Positions 1-6,629 of a stretch of DNA of 13,404 nt are shown here, piece by piece (the first letter of the stretch is position 1; the number at the start of each line of letters is the position of its first letter). The notes below the pieces were generated by a model that did not search any database, was not told where the DNA came from, and saw only the letters and a list, made by a program, of their open reading frames with translations. The translations under genes and the position numbers were made by a program. This DNA comes from an uncultured Plesiomonas sp. (lineage in GTDB: Bacteria > Pseudomonadota > Gammaproteobacteria > Enterobacterales > CAMTGL01), in the NCBI GenBank assembly GCA_947071955.1, contig CAMTGL010000029.1:1-13404 (forward strand), read 5' to 3'.

Positions 1-305
1 CGGAATACACTCCGCACGTTGATACTGGTGATTACATCATCGTTCTGAACGCAGATAAAGTTGCTGTAACTGGCAACAAGCGTTCTGACAAGATTTATTA
101 CCGTCACAGCGGCTATATCGGTGGTATGAAATCTGCCACTTTCGAAGAAATGATCGCCAAGCATCCAGAGCGCGTGATCGAAATCGCTGTTAAGGGCATG
201 CTGCCAAAAGGTCCTCTGGGCCGTGCCATGTTCCGTAAGCTGAAAGTGTACGCTGGTGCTGCACACGATCATGCAGCACAGCAACCACAAGTTCTGGACA
301 TCTAA
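1..305 (+). CDS. rplM: 50S ribosomal protein L13, 3' part (5' end outside window)
   Basis: L13 is an early-assembly protein of the large ribosomal subunit that binds 23S rRNA. The reading frame begins at base 3 (codon GAA) and runs 100 codons to TAA at 303-305. The translation opens EYTPHVDTGDYIIVLNADKV and ends QQPQVLDI, which lines up with residues 43-142 of E. coli L13, so about 42 N-terminal residues are missing to the left. The conserved MLPKGPLGR segment is visible. It is followed after 15 bases by rpsI, the usual rplM-rpsI operon. Its promoter and any leader lie outside the window. Identity is very secure; only the 5' end is unknown. Confidence 0.97.
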   Translation, partial: EYTPHVDTGDYIIVLNADKVAVTGNKRSDKIYYRHSGYIGGMKSATFEEMIAKHPERVIEIAVKGMLPKGPLGRAMFRKLKVYAGAAHDHAAQQPQVLDI

Positions 306-320
306 TACGGGATCAAGGCA

Positions 321-713
321 ATGGCAGAGAATCAATACTACGGCACTGGCCGTCGCAAAAGCTCTTCCGCGCGCGTCTTTATCAAGCCGGGTAGCGGTAA
401 CATCGTAATCAACCAGCGTAGTCTGGATCAGTACTTCGGCCGTCCAACTGCCCGTATGGTAGTTCGTCAGCCGCTGGAACTGGTTGAGATGAGCGAGAAG
501 CTAGACCTGTACATCACCGTTGTTGGTGGTGGTATTTCTGGTCAAGCGGGCGCAATCCGTCACGGTATCACCCGTGCACTGATGCAGTACGACGAGACCC
601 TTCGTCCAGTTCTGCGCGCTGCTGGCTTCGTTACTCGTGACGCTCGTCGCGTGGAACGTAAGAAAGTCGGTCTGCGTAAAGCACGTCGTCGTCCACAGTT
701 CTCCAAGCGTTAA
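321..713 (+). CDS. rpsI: 30S ribosomal protein S9
   Basis: S9 is a small-subunit head protein whose C-terminal tail reaches the P site and contacts tRNA. The product is 130 residues, the same length as E. coli S9. It opens MAENQYYGTGRRKSS and carries the family segment GGGISGQAGAIRHGITRAL at about residues 66-84. It ends in the basic tail RRPQFSKR, whose terminal SKR is the tRNA-contacting element. The ATG at 321 fits the conserved N terminus; the ribosome binding site is modest (AAGG at 315-318, rather close to the start). It lies 15 bases after rplM, is probably cotranscribed with it, and is closed by the terminator at 748-776. Confidence 0.98.
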   Translation: MAENQYYGTGRRKSSSARVFIKPGSGNIVINQRSLDQYFGRPTARMVVRQPLELVEMSEKLDLYITVVGGGISGQAGAIRHGITRALMQYDETLRPVLRAAGFVTRDARRVERKKVGLRKARRRPQFSKR

Positions 714-741
714 TTTGCTACCGCTTCGGCGGTTACAAATT
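712..741 (+). other. UUCG-tetraloop hairpin in rpsI 3' UTR
   Basis: Starting inside the rpsI stop codon, ACCGC (720-724) pairs with GCGGT (729-733) around a TTCG loop, giving the very stable cUUCGg tetraloop. AATTTG (712-717) can extend the stem with CAAATT (736-741) across a two-base internal mismatch. No U tract follows, so it is not a terminator itself. It sits directly upstream of the true terminator and probably stabilises the mRNA 3' end or helps RNA folding there (inference). Confidence 0.6.
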
Positions 742-747
742 ACCTTC

Positions 748-776
748 AAAAAGCCCAGCTTATGCTGGGCTTTTTT
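748..776 (+). terminator. Intrinsic terminator of rplM-rpsI
   Basis: GCCCAGC (753-759) pairs with GCTGGGC (764-770) around a TTAT loop. It is preceded by five A and followed by six T (771-776). This is a classic rho-independent terminator placed 35 bases after the rpsI stop, and it separates the ribosomal protein operon from petABC. Confidence 0.92.
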
Positions 777-810
777 GTTGTTATATATGTTGCAAAAAGG
801 TTTTAATAAC

Positions 811-839
811 TTGTCAAAAAGTGTTGTTTTTCTTATCAT
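811..839 (+). promoter_or_regulatory. Predicted sigma-70 promoter for petABC
   Basis: A -35 box TTGTCA (811-816, five of six consensus bases) and a -10 box TATCAT (834-839, five of six) are separated by exactly 17 bases. Transcription would start near 846, leaving a leader of about 135 bases before petA. It lies just after the rpsI terminator, where a promoter for the bc1 operon is expected. The surroundings are AT-rich. I see no convincing FNR or ArcA site. This is prediction from sequence only. Confidence 0.6.
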
Positions 840-981
840 TTGCGTGACTTTTGCAATTATGGGGATCTCATGCTACTTGAATGTTAAAAGTTCAGTGTCT
901 AGCAGGGGGTTCCACGTCAGGAAGCAATAAGACCGCAGGGAAATAACAATAACCAAGCGGGATGCGATGGGAGAGTGAGGG

Positions 982-1578
982 ATGAACAATGCGCCTGTAA
1001 ACAACAGTCGCCGGCGTTTTTTAACTGCCGCAACTGGCGTAGTCGGTGGCGTAGGGGCAGTTTTTGTAGCTGTACCCTTCATCAAATCCTGGAATCCCAG
1101 TGCTAAGGCCAAGGCGGCAGGTGCACCGGTTCAGGTCGATATCAGCAAATTAGAAGAAGGGCAGTTGATTCGAGTCGAGTGGCGGGGGAAACCTGTCTGG
1201 CTTGTACGTCGAACCAAAGTGGTATTGGATGAACTGGCCACGCACGATGGAAAACTGCGCGATCCACAATCTTCCGAACCACAACAACCTGAGTATGCGA
1301 GTAATCCTTATCGGTCGATTAAACCCGATATTTTTGTTGCGGTCGGGATTTGTACGCACTTAGGTTGCTCACCGAGTTATGTTCCAGAAAACTTTGGCGT
1401 ACAAGTTGAAGGCGTGCAGTCAGGCTTCTTATGCCCATGCCACGGTTCAAAATTTGATATGGCAGGTCGCGTATTTCAGGGCGTTCCCGCACCATTAAAT
1501 TTGATGATCCCGCCGTATAAATTTGTCGACGACAATACCATTATCATTGGCGTAGATGACAAGGGAGTGGCTGCGTAA
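982..1578 (+). CDS. petA: Ubiquinol-cytochrome c reductase, Rieske iron-sulfur subunit
   Basis: This is the Rieske [2Fe-2S] subunit of the cytochrome bc1 complex (complex III). It takes an electron from quinol at the Qo site of cytochrome b and passes it to cytochrome c1. The 198-residue product has a twin-arginine (Tat) signal-anchor, SRRRFLTAAT at residues 9-18, followed by a glycine/alanine/valine-rich membrane helix (about 17-34). Cluster box 1 is CTHLGC (124-129) and box 2 is CPCHGS (151-156). By family analogy the iron ligands are C124, H126, C151 and H154, with a C129-C153 disulfide. The ATG at 982 follows GTGAGG (975-980); the nearby upstream ATGs at 962 and 967 run into stops. It is first of three coupled genes, with petB starting at the next base after its stop. 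Confidence 0.97.
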   Translation: MNNAPVNNSRRRFLTAATGVVGGVGAVFVAVPFIKSWNPSAKAKAAGAPVQVDISKLEEGQLIRVEWRGKPVWLVRRTKVVLDELATHDGKLRDPQSSEPQQPEYASNPYRSIKPDIFVAVGICTHLGCSPSYVPENFGVQVEGVQSGFLCPCHGSKFDMAGRVFQGVPAPLNLMIPPYKFVDDNTIIIGVDDKGVAA

Positions 1579-2793
1579 ATGAATAAATTACTCGACTGGA
1601 TTAATGCCAGGATCCCCTTAACCGCAACCTACAACAAACATGTTGGCGAATATCCTGCGCCGAAAAACTTCAATTTTTGGTATTTTTTCGGATCGCTGGC
1701 AATGCTTGTGTTGGTGAATCAGATCATCACTGGGATCTGGTTGACGATGAACTACAACCCGTCTGCTGAAGGGGCATTTGCCTCTATCGAATACATCATG
1801 CGTGATGTTGAGTACGGCTGGCTGCTGCGTTACATGCACTCTACCGGTGCTTCGTTCTTCTTTATTGTCATCTATATGCACATGTTTCGCGGGCTGATTT
1901 ACGGTTCATACCAAAAACCGCGCGAGCTGCTGTGGATTTTCGGCATGCTGCTGTTTCTGGCGTTGATGGCTGAAGCATTTATGGGCTACTTGTTGCCGTG
2001 GGGTCAGATGTCATTTTGGGGCGCACAGGTGATCATTTCACTGTTTGGTGCGATCCCAGGGATCGGTGACGCACTGACATTGTGGATCCGTGGTGATTAT
2101 GTCATTTCGGGTGTCACACTGAATCGCTTTTTTGCCCTACACGTGATTGCCGTTCCGTTGGTGTTGGTACTGTTGGTCTTCCTGCATATTGTGGCTTTGC
2201 ATGAAGTGGGATCAAACAACCCTGATGGTATTGAGATCAAAAAGAATAAAGATGCCAACGGCTGGCCGAAAGATGCAATTCCGTTCCACCCTTACTACAC
2301 CGTAAAAGATATTATGGGGGTCGCCGGTTTCCTGTTTTTCTTCTGCTATGTGATCTTTTTTAACCCAGAGATGGGCGGTTATTTCCTTGAGCCACCTAAC
2401 TTTGAAGCGGCAAATGGCTTAAAAACACCGCCACACATTGCTCCGGTTTGGTATTTCACCCCGTTCTACGCCATTTTGCGCGCCATTCCTGATAAGTTGT
2501 TGGGGGTGATCATGATGGGCTTATCGATAGCGGTACTGTTTTTATTGCCGTGGGTTGATCGTGGTAAGGTCAAATCAGTGCGTTACCGCAGTGCTTTTCA
2601 TCGTTGGAATATCGGGTTATTTACCGTTAGCTTTATTGCGTTAGGTATTTTAGGGACGTTACCGGCTACACCAACCTATACCCTATTATCGCAAATTTTT
2701 ACGGTGTGTTATTTCATGTTCTTTGTTTTGCTGTTTTTCTACAGCAAAAATGAAAAAACCAAGCCTTTGCCAGAAAGGGTGACATTCAAATGA
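1579..2793 (+). CDS. petB: Ubiquinol-cytochrome c reductase, cytochrome b subunit
   Basis: Cytochrome b is the membrane core of complex III, with two b hemes and the Qo and Qi quinone sites. The 404-residue product is a fused, full-length form. Heme ligands by position are H87 and H101 in one helix and H188 and H203 in another. The second pair is 15 apart, as in plant b6, rather than the 14 of mitochondrial cytochrome b. Family segments include GYLLPWGQMSFWGA (136-149) and LHEVGSNNPDG (207-217). The Qo motif reads PVWY (289-292) in place of the mitochondrial PEWY. Several long hydrophobic stretches are evident throughout. ATG 1579 directly follows the petA stop, and the petA 3' end supplies GGGAG upstream. 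The stop overlaps the petC start (ATGA), so translation is probably coupled. Confidence 0.97.
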   Translation: MNKLLDWINARIPLTATYNKHVGEYPAPKNFNFWYFFGSLAMLVLVNQIITGIWLTMNYNPSAEGAFASIEYIMRDVEYGWLLRYMHSTGASFFFIVIYMHMFRGLIYGSYQKPRELLWIFGMLLFLALMAEAFMGYLLPWGQMSFWGAQVIISLFGAIPGIGDALTLWIRGDYVISGVTLNRFFALHVIAVPLVLVLLVFLHIVALHEVGSNNPDGIEIKKNKDANGWPKDAIPFHPYYTVKDIMGVAGFLFFFCYVIFFNPEMGGYFLEPPNFEAANGLKTPPHIAPVWYFTPFYAILRAIPDKLLGVIMMGLSIAVLFLLPWVDRGKVKSVRYRSAFHRWNIGLFTVSFIALGILGTLPATPTYTLLSQIFTVCYFMFFVLLFFYSKNEKTKPLPERVTFK

Positions 2794-3539
2794 AAAAACT
2801 GACGATTGTTTTATTTGCGTTGTTACCTGTACTTTCTGTCTCACTGCCTACGGTAGCATCAGAAAGTGTAACCTTGATGAAGGCAAACAATAATCTGAGT
2901 GATAAAGCCTCATTGCAAAATGGTGCTAAGTTATTTATGAATTATTGTGCCGGTTGCCACTCAACCAAGTATCAACGTTATGAGCGGGTTGCCACTGATT
3001 TGGGGATCCCGCCAGAGCTGATGACACAGAACCTGATTTTTGATCCGCATGCAAAAATTGGTGATCTGATGGAGAACGCAATGCCGCAAAAGAGCGCGGC
3101 AGCATGGTTTGGTGCTCCGCCGCCAGATTTAACGCTAGAAGCGCGGTTGCGTAGCCCTGACTGGATTTATACCTATCTGCACTCTTTTTATGCAGACCCA
3201 AGCCGACCATTTGGTGTTAATAACACCATTTTCCCCAATGTCGGGATGCCACATGTGTTAGAAGAGTTGCAGGGAACGCCAGTTGCGAAAAAAGAGACGC
3301 ATGAGATTGATGGCCAATCACACGAGATTGTGGTGGGTACTGAAATTGTGCGTCAGGGGGAGTTGAATGCTGAGGAGTATGATAACGCGGTACGCGATAT
3401 CACTAATTTCTTGGAGTATTCTGGCGAACCAATGAAAAAAGAGCGTCAGCATATCGGGTATTGGGTGCTTGGGTTTTTAGTGTTCTTTTTCATCATTGCT
3501 TACTTGCTGAAAAAGGAATACTGGCGCGACGTACACTAA
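2790..3539 (+). CDS. petC: Ubiquinol-cytochrome c reductase, cytochrome c1 subunit
   Basis: Cytochrome c1 receives electrons from the Rieske centre and passes them to soluble or membrane c-type cytochromes on the periplasmic side. The 249-residue product has a Sec signal peptide (about residues 1-24, ending near VAS). It has one heme c attachment motif, CAGCH (53-57), and a likely distal methionine M153 in NVGMPHVL (151-158). A single C-terminal membrane anchor (about 222-240) is followed by the basic tail KKEYWRDVH. The sequence is typical of a proteobacterial c1. The ATG at 2790 overlaps the petB stop by four bases, with AAGGGTGA ten bases upstream. It is last in petABC and is followed by a structured 3' end with a terminator. 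Confidence 0.96.
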   Translation: MKKLTIVLFALLPVLSVSLPTVASESVTLMKANNNLSDKASLQNGAKLFMNYCAGCHSTKYQRYERVATDLGIPPELMTQNLIFDPHAKIGDLMENAMPQKSAAAWFGAPPPDLTLEARLRSPDWIYTYLHSFYADPSRPFGVNNTIFPNVGMPHVLEELQGTPVAKKETHEIDGQSHEIVVGTEIVRQGELNAEEYDNAVRDITNFLEYSGEPMKKERQHIGYWVLGFLVFFFIIAYLLKKEYWRDVH

Positions 3540-3552
3540 TTATGCGAAACTG

Positions 3553-3603
3553 ATGCCTGTTTTTCGGTTTATCCGACCGGCATGGGGGCTTGAGCCCCCT
3601 TTT
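3553..3603 (+). terminator. Structured 3' end and intrinsic terminator after petC
   Basis: Two RNA structures sit in tandem. First, ATGCC (3553-3557) can pair with GGCAT (3579-3583), enclosing an inner stem TCGG/CCGA (3564-3567 with 3573-3576). Second, GGGGGC (3584-3589) pairs with GCCCCC (3594-3599) around TTGA and runs into TTTT (3600-3603). The second is a rho-independent terminator with a short U tract, so some readthrough into sspA is possible. Confidence 0.75.
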
Positions 3604-3638
3604 GCCGTTTGTGTATTTGAGTGAAAGTGGAGGGTTGA

Positions 3639-4280
3639 ATGGCTATCGCAGCTAACAAACGCTCGGTGATGACGCTATTTTCTGGTGCAACCGATATTTA
3701 TAGTCATCAAGTTCGAATTGTTCTTGCTGAAAAAGGCGTGAGCGTAGAAATTGAACAGGTTGATGCTGAGCATCTGCCAGAAGATTTGCTTGATCTGAAT
3801 CCGTATAATTCAGTACCAACCCTGGTCGATCGTGAGTTAGTTCTTTATAACGCACGTATCATCATGGAGTATTTGGACGAGCGTTTTCCTCATCCACCAC
3901 TGATGCCGGTTTATCCTGTGGCACGCGGTCAAAGTCGTCAGATGATGTACCGTATCGAGCAAGACTGGTACACGCTGCTTGAGAAAATTGAGCAGGGCAC
4001 ACCGGCTGAAGCGGATATGGCGCGTAAGCAACTGCGTGAAGAGTTACTGGCAATTGCTCCGGTTTTTGCTGAATATCCGTTCTTTATGAGCGAAGAGTTC
4101 AGCTTGGTCGATTGCTACCTGACTCCGCTGTTGTGGCGTTTGCCGGTACTGGGTATTGAGCTGAGCGGCCCAGGTTCAAAAGAGATCAAAGCCTATATGA
4201 CTCGCGTATTTGAACGTGATGCATTTTTGGCGGCACTGACTGAATCTGAGCGCGAAATTCGCCTGCACGGTAAGGTCTGA
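3639..4280 (+). CDS. sspA: Stringent starvation protein A (GST-fold RNA polymerase-associated protein)
   Basis: SspA binds RNA polymerase and reprograms transcription in stationary phase and acid or nutrient stress; it also acts in phage P1 late gene expression. The 213-residue product (E. coli: 212) has a glutathione-S-transferase fold without known transferase activity. The N-terminal thioredoxin-like domain spans about residues 9-85, with SVPTLVDREL near 58-67. The surface motif P84-H85-P86, in ERFPHPPLMPVYPVARG, is the pocket known to be needed for function in E. coli and is intact. The helical C-terminal domain follows, with EFSLVDCYL. The ATG at 3639 has GGAGG upstream and the conserved N terminus (ANKRSVMTLFSG). 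sspB follows 2 bases after its stop. I saw no convincing promoter in the 99 bases before it. Confidence 0.96.
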   Translation: MAIAANKRSVMTLFSGATDIYSHQVRIVLAEKGVSVEIEQVDAEHLPEDLLDLNPYNSVPTLVDRELVLYNARIIMEYLDERFPHPPLMPVYPVARGQSRQMMYRIEQDWYTLLEKIEQGTPAEADMARKQLREELLAIAPVFAEYPFFMSEEFSLVDCYLTPLLWRLPVLGIELSGPGSKEIKAYMTRVFERDAFLAALTESEREIRLHGKV

Positions 4281-4282
4281 TT

Positions 4283-4768
4283 ATGGAGTTAACCCAGATG
4301 AAACCACGTCGTCCGTATCTGGTTCGGGCCTACTATGAGTGGTTGTTAGATAATGACTTAACTCCGCATTTGGTGGTTGATGCTATGTTACCTAACGTAC
4401 GTGTTCCGATGGAGTTCGTGCGTGATGGTCAGATAGTGCTGAACATAGCGCCGCGTGCCGTGGGGAATCTGGAGTTGGGTAATGATGCCGTAAGGTTTAA
4501 TGCCCGATTTGGCGGTGTACCACAGCAAGTTGACGTTCCGCTTGCGGCGGTGTTGGCATTGTATGCGCGTGAAAATGGTGCGGGTACTCTGTTCGAACCT
4601 GAAGTGGCCTATGATGTGCCGGAAGATGAAATGCCGGATATTTTGGATGAATCACCTTCTGTTGAGCCAGCTTTGGCATTGGTCGAGGAGTTGGCTGACG
4701 GCGGTGATGGGCCTGATGATGAGCCTCCGCGCCCACGTGCGAAACCTATGTTGCGTGTGGTGAAGTAA
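4283..4768 (+). CDS. sspB: ClpXP adaptor (specificity-enhancing factor) SspB
   Basis: SspB tethers ssrA-tagged proteins from stalled ribosomes, and the RseA fragment, to the ClpXP protease. The 161-residue product has the dimeric substrate-binding domain (about residues 5-110, with NIAPRAVGNLEL and LAAVLALYARENGAG). A low-complexity acidic linker (about 111-150, rich in D, E and P) follows. The C-terminal ClpX-binding tail LRVVK (157-161) matches the E. coli tail, and the linker plus tail is the known tether. The start at 4283 is supported by TAAGG at 4271-4275 and by MELTQMKPRRPYL aligning with the E. coli N terminus; the internal ATG at 4298 is less likely. It forms a two-gene operon with sspA. 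Confidence 0.96.
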   Translation: MELTQMKPRRPYLVRAYYEWLLDNDLTPHLVVDAMLPNVRVPMEFVRDGQIVLNIAPRAVGNLELGNDAVRFNARFGGVPQQVDVPLAAVLALYARENGAGTLFEPEVAYDVPEDEMPDILDESPSVEPALALVEELADGGDGPDDEPPRPRAKPMLRVVK

Positions 4769-4853
4769 TTTCTGGGGTTCAATACCGCATATGATCTGTG
4801 TTGTGATGATCATAGAACGGATACACATGCCATAACGCTATAAAAAGTAAGAT

Positions 4854-4882
4854 AAAAAAATGCAGCTAACGCTGCATTTTTT
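4854..4882. terminator. Bidirectional terminator between sspB and dolP
   Basis: TGCAGC (4861-4866) pairs with GCTGCA (4871-4876) around TAAC. Seven A precede it (4854-4860) and six T follow (4877-4882), so the hairpin has a U tract when read from either strand. It lies between the convergent sspB and dolP stops and can serve both operons. The rest of the 229-base gap shows nothing else I can name. Confidence 0.85.
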
Positions 4883-4997
4883 GTTTTCGTTTTAGCCTGA
4901 CTTTTTAAATTTTACCTTCTGCCTTTTACTTTGGCACTGAGTGGCGGCGTTCAGTGTTTCAGTTCGGTTATTTAGGCCGATGTTGTAGGCAGCTGAC

Positions 4998-5573
4998 TTA
5001 ATTGAGGTATTCAAAGACTTTAACGACGCGTTTAACTCCGGCAACATTTCGTGCAGTGTTGGTTGCTTCTTCCGCTTCTGCCCGCGTTAATTTTCCAATT
5101 AAGAATACTTCACCATTTTCGGTGGTCACTTTCACGTTGCTGGCTTTAACTTTATCGCTGGTAAGCAGTTGTGAGCGAACTTTGGTGGTAATCCAAGTAT
5201 CATTTGAAATAGTGCCAAAGCTGATAGGTTTACTGATACGAATTTCGTTGTAAACCGCCGTTACGCCATTCACACCGGCGGTGATTTGTGCCGCTTGCTT
5301 TGACAGTGCTTGAGTAGGCGTTTCACCTACAAGCAGTACCCGACCTTCGTATGCGGTCGCCAAAATGCGGGCTTCTTTGCGGATTTGCGCATCTTTTGCT
5401 AGCGCATCGCCGACGCGTAATTCAAGAGTTTCATCATCAATTTGTCCGCCTACCGAGCGCGGATCGGTAGCAACTTTTCCGGCAACCGCCGCTGAGCTGA
5501 CTAAAACGGCACCAATACATCCTTGCAGCATAAAGGCCAGCAGAATAATGCCCAGTTTACGGGTGACACTCAT
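4998..5573 (-). CDS. dolP: Outer-membrane BON-domain lipoprotein DolP (YraP)
   Basis: DolP is a phospholipid-binding outer membrane lipoprotein that maintains envelope integrity and localises to division sites in E. coli. The 191-residue product equals the E. coli length. It has a lipoprotein signal with lipobox LQGC (C19 is the acylated residue; I20 at +2 fits outer membrane sorting). The conserved AATDPRSVG-like segment follows (VATDPRSVG, 34-42), then two BON domains (about 46-115 and 124-191). The second contains NDTWITTKVRSQLLTSD (124-140), nearly identical to E. coli. The ATG at 5573 is preceded by AAGGAG (complement of 5580-5585). It lies 72 bases downstream of diaA and has its own predicted promoter, so it can be made with or apart from the lpoA operon. 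I found no sigma-E type promoter here. Confidence 0.94.
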   Translation of the reverse strand: MSVTRKLGIILLAFMLQGCIGAVLVSSAAVAGKVATDPRSVGGQIDDETLELRVGDALAKDAQIRKEARILATAYEGRVLLVGETPTQALSKQAAQITAGVNGVTAVYNEIRISKPISFGTISNDTWITTKVRSQLLTSDKVKASNVKVTTENGEVFLIGKLTRAEAEEATNTARNVAGVKRVVKVFEYLN

Positions 5574-5606
5574 GGTGCTCTCCTTAGATGAGTTAAGTTA
5601 TTTCTT

Positions 5607-5634
5607 GTTATATTGATGGAATTCACCCTGTCAG
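5607..5634 (-). promoter_or_regulatory. Predicted sigma-70 promoter for dolP
   Basis: Read on the minus strand, a -35 box CTGACA (complement of 5629-5634, five of six) and a -10 box TATAAC (complement of 5607-5612, five of six) are 16 bases apart. Transcription would start near 5600, about 27 bases before the dolP ATG. The -35 box lies inside the inverted repeat at 5624-5642. This is prediction from sequence only. Confidence 0.55.
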
Positions 5635-5642
5635 GCAGGGTG
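5624..5642 (-). repeat. Inverted repeat between diaA and dolP
   Basis: CACCCTG (5624-5630) and CAGGGTG (5636-5642) form a perfect 7-bp inverted repeat around a five-base centre, 3 bases after the diaA stop in the direction of transcription. No U tract follows on the minus strand, so it is a poor terminator. It could be an attenuating or mRNA-stabilising hairpin, or a protein site, since it covers the predicted dolP -35 box. Confidence 0.5.
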
Positions 5643-5645
5643 GTA

Positions 5646-6248
5646 TTAATTATCCTGATGCGGAAATAAAGTGCGATCAATCAGATCACTTAAACAGTTC
5701 AGTGTCAGCATATGCATCTCCTGAATGCGGGACTGCCGGTGTGAGGGGATGCGAATTTCCGCATCTTGCTCCCCCAGTAATCCGGCTAAAATACCGCCGT
5801 CATATCCGGTTAGGGCAATAATGGTCATATCACGGGTCACCGCGGCCTCTACTGCTTTGACGATATCTTTACTGTTTCCTTTAGTTGAAATAGCCAGCAG
5901 AATATCGCCGTTTTGCCCCAGTGCGCGTACTTGTTTGGAATACACTTCGGTGTGCAGGTCATCGTTGCCAATGGCGGTCAGCATAATGCTGTCTGCGGTC
6001 AGTGCTATTGCCGGTAAGCTTGGGCGCTCTGTTTCGTAGCGATTAACCAAACAGGCAGTGAAGTGCTGGGCATTGGCGGCTGATGCCCCATTCCCACAGC
6101 ATAAAATTTTATTGCCGTTCAGCAGGCTCTGAGCCATGATCATGGCTGCACGCGCAATGGCATCCGGTAGTGCTTCGGCTGCCGCGATTTGTGTCTGGAT
6201 ACTTTCGGTAAAACAGGCTTTAATTTGCTCTAGCATAACGTCTGTCAT
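5646..6248 (-). CDS. diaA: DnaA initiator-associating protein DiaA (SIS domain)
   Basis: DiaA is a homotetrameric SIS-fold protein that binds several DnaA molecules at oriC and promotes timely, synchronous replication initiation. The 200-residue product closely follows E. coli DiaA. It has KACFTESIQTQIAAAEALPD (10-29), the SIS phosphosugar-loop CCGNGASAANAQH (50-62) and STKGNSKD (121-128), and ends LFPHQDN. It resembles the sedoheptulose-phosphate isomerase GmhA, but the DiaA-specific N terminus and its linkage to yraN and dolP favour DiaA. The start at 6248 overlaps the yraN stop by four bases (ATGA), suggesting coupling. A start at M5 (6236) would give the E. coli-like N terminus and cannot be excluded; neither has a strong ribosome binding site. 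Confidence 0.93.
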   Translation of the reverse strand: MTDVMLEQIKACFTESIQTQIAAAEALPDAIARAAMIMAQSLLNGNKILCCGNGASAANAQHFTACLVNRYETERPSLPAIALTADSIMLTAIGNDDLHTEVYSKQVRALGQNGDILLAISTKGNSKDIVKAVEAAVTRDMTIIALTGYDGGILAGLLGEQDAEIRIPSHRQSRIQEMHMLTLNCLSDLIDRTLFPHQDN

Positions 6249-6622
6249 TGATGTTGTAAGGTGTTGCGATACCAGCTGATGGTGTCATCTGGCCCGTCAA
6301 TTGCCACAATATCGAAGCGGCAGTATTGTGTTTCTATGCTCAATCCACGCTGATGAAGCCAGACTGCAGCGGTATGATACAAGCGTTGCTGTTTTTTCGC
6401 TGTGATACTTTCAACGGCAGAACCGTAACGGTTTGATCGCCGATAGCGTACCTCAACAAAAACCCAATCATACTGATCACGCATGATCAGATCCAACTCT
6501 CCACCGCGAACCGTTACATTGGCTGCAATAAAGCACAGCCCATGCTGCTCTAAATGGCGGCGCGCCATCTGTTCGTAGTGCGCGCCGCGTTCACGTTGTG
6601 AGACTTTGTGTGTGGCTGCCAC
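6245..6622 (-). CDS. yraN: YraN family protein (UPF0102), predicted restriction-endonuclease-like fold
   Basis: This is a small conserved protein of unproven function. The 125-residue product matches the UPF0102 family, which has a predicted nuclease-like fold related to Holliday-junction resolvases. The family core is visible as RGGELDLIMRD (39-49) and VFVEVRYRR (54-62). E42 and D44, with E57-V58-R59, occupy the places of the PD-(D/E)xK-type residues, with Arg in place of the usual Lys, as in E. coli YraN. The start is GTG at 6622 (MAATHKVSQ); the next in-frame ATG is only at residue 19, inside the conserved region, so GTG is favoured although the ribosome binding site is weak. It lies 7 bases after the lpoA stop and overlaps diaA by four bases. 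Confidence 0.88.
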   Translation of the reverse strand: MAATHKVSQRERGAHYEQMARRHLEQHGLCFIAANVTVRGGELDLIMRDQYDWVFVEVRYRRSNRYGSAVESITAKKQQRLYHTAAVWLHQRGLSIETQYCRFDIVAIDGPDDTISWYRNTLQHQ

Positions 6623-6629
6623 TGTCGGC

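Noticed and set aside
637..930. Open frame of 97 codons from inside rpsI into the petA upstream region
   Set aside because: It overlaps rpsI out of frame, crosses the rpsI terminator and the petA promoter, and has no recognisable features beyond chance hydrophobicity.
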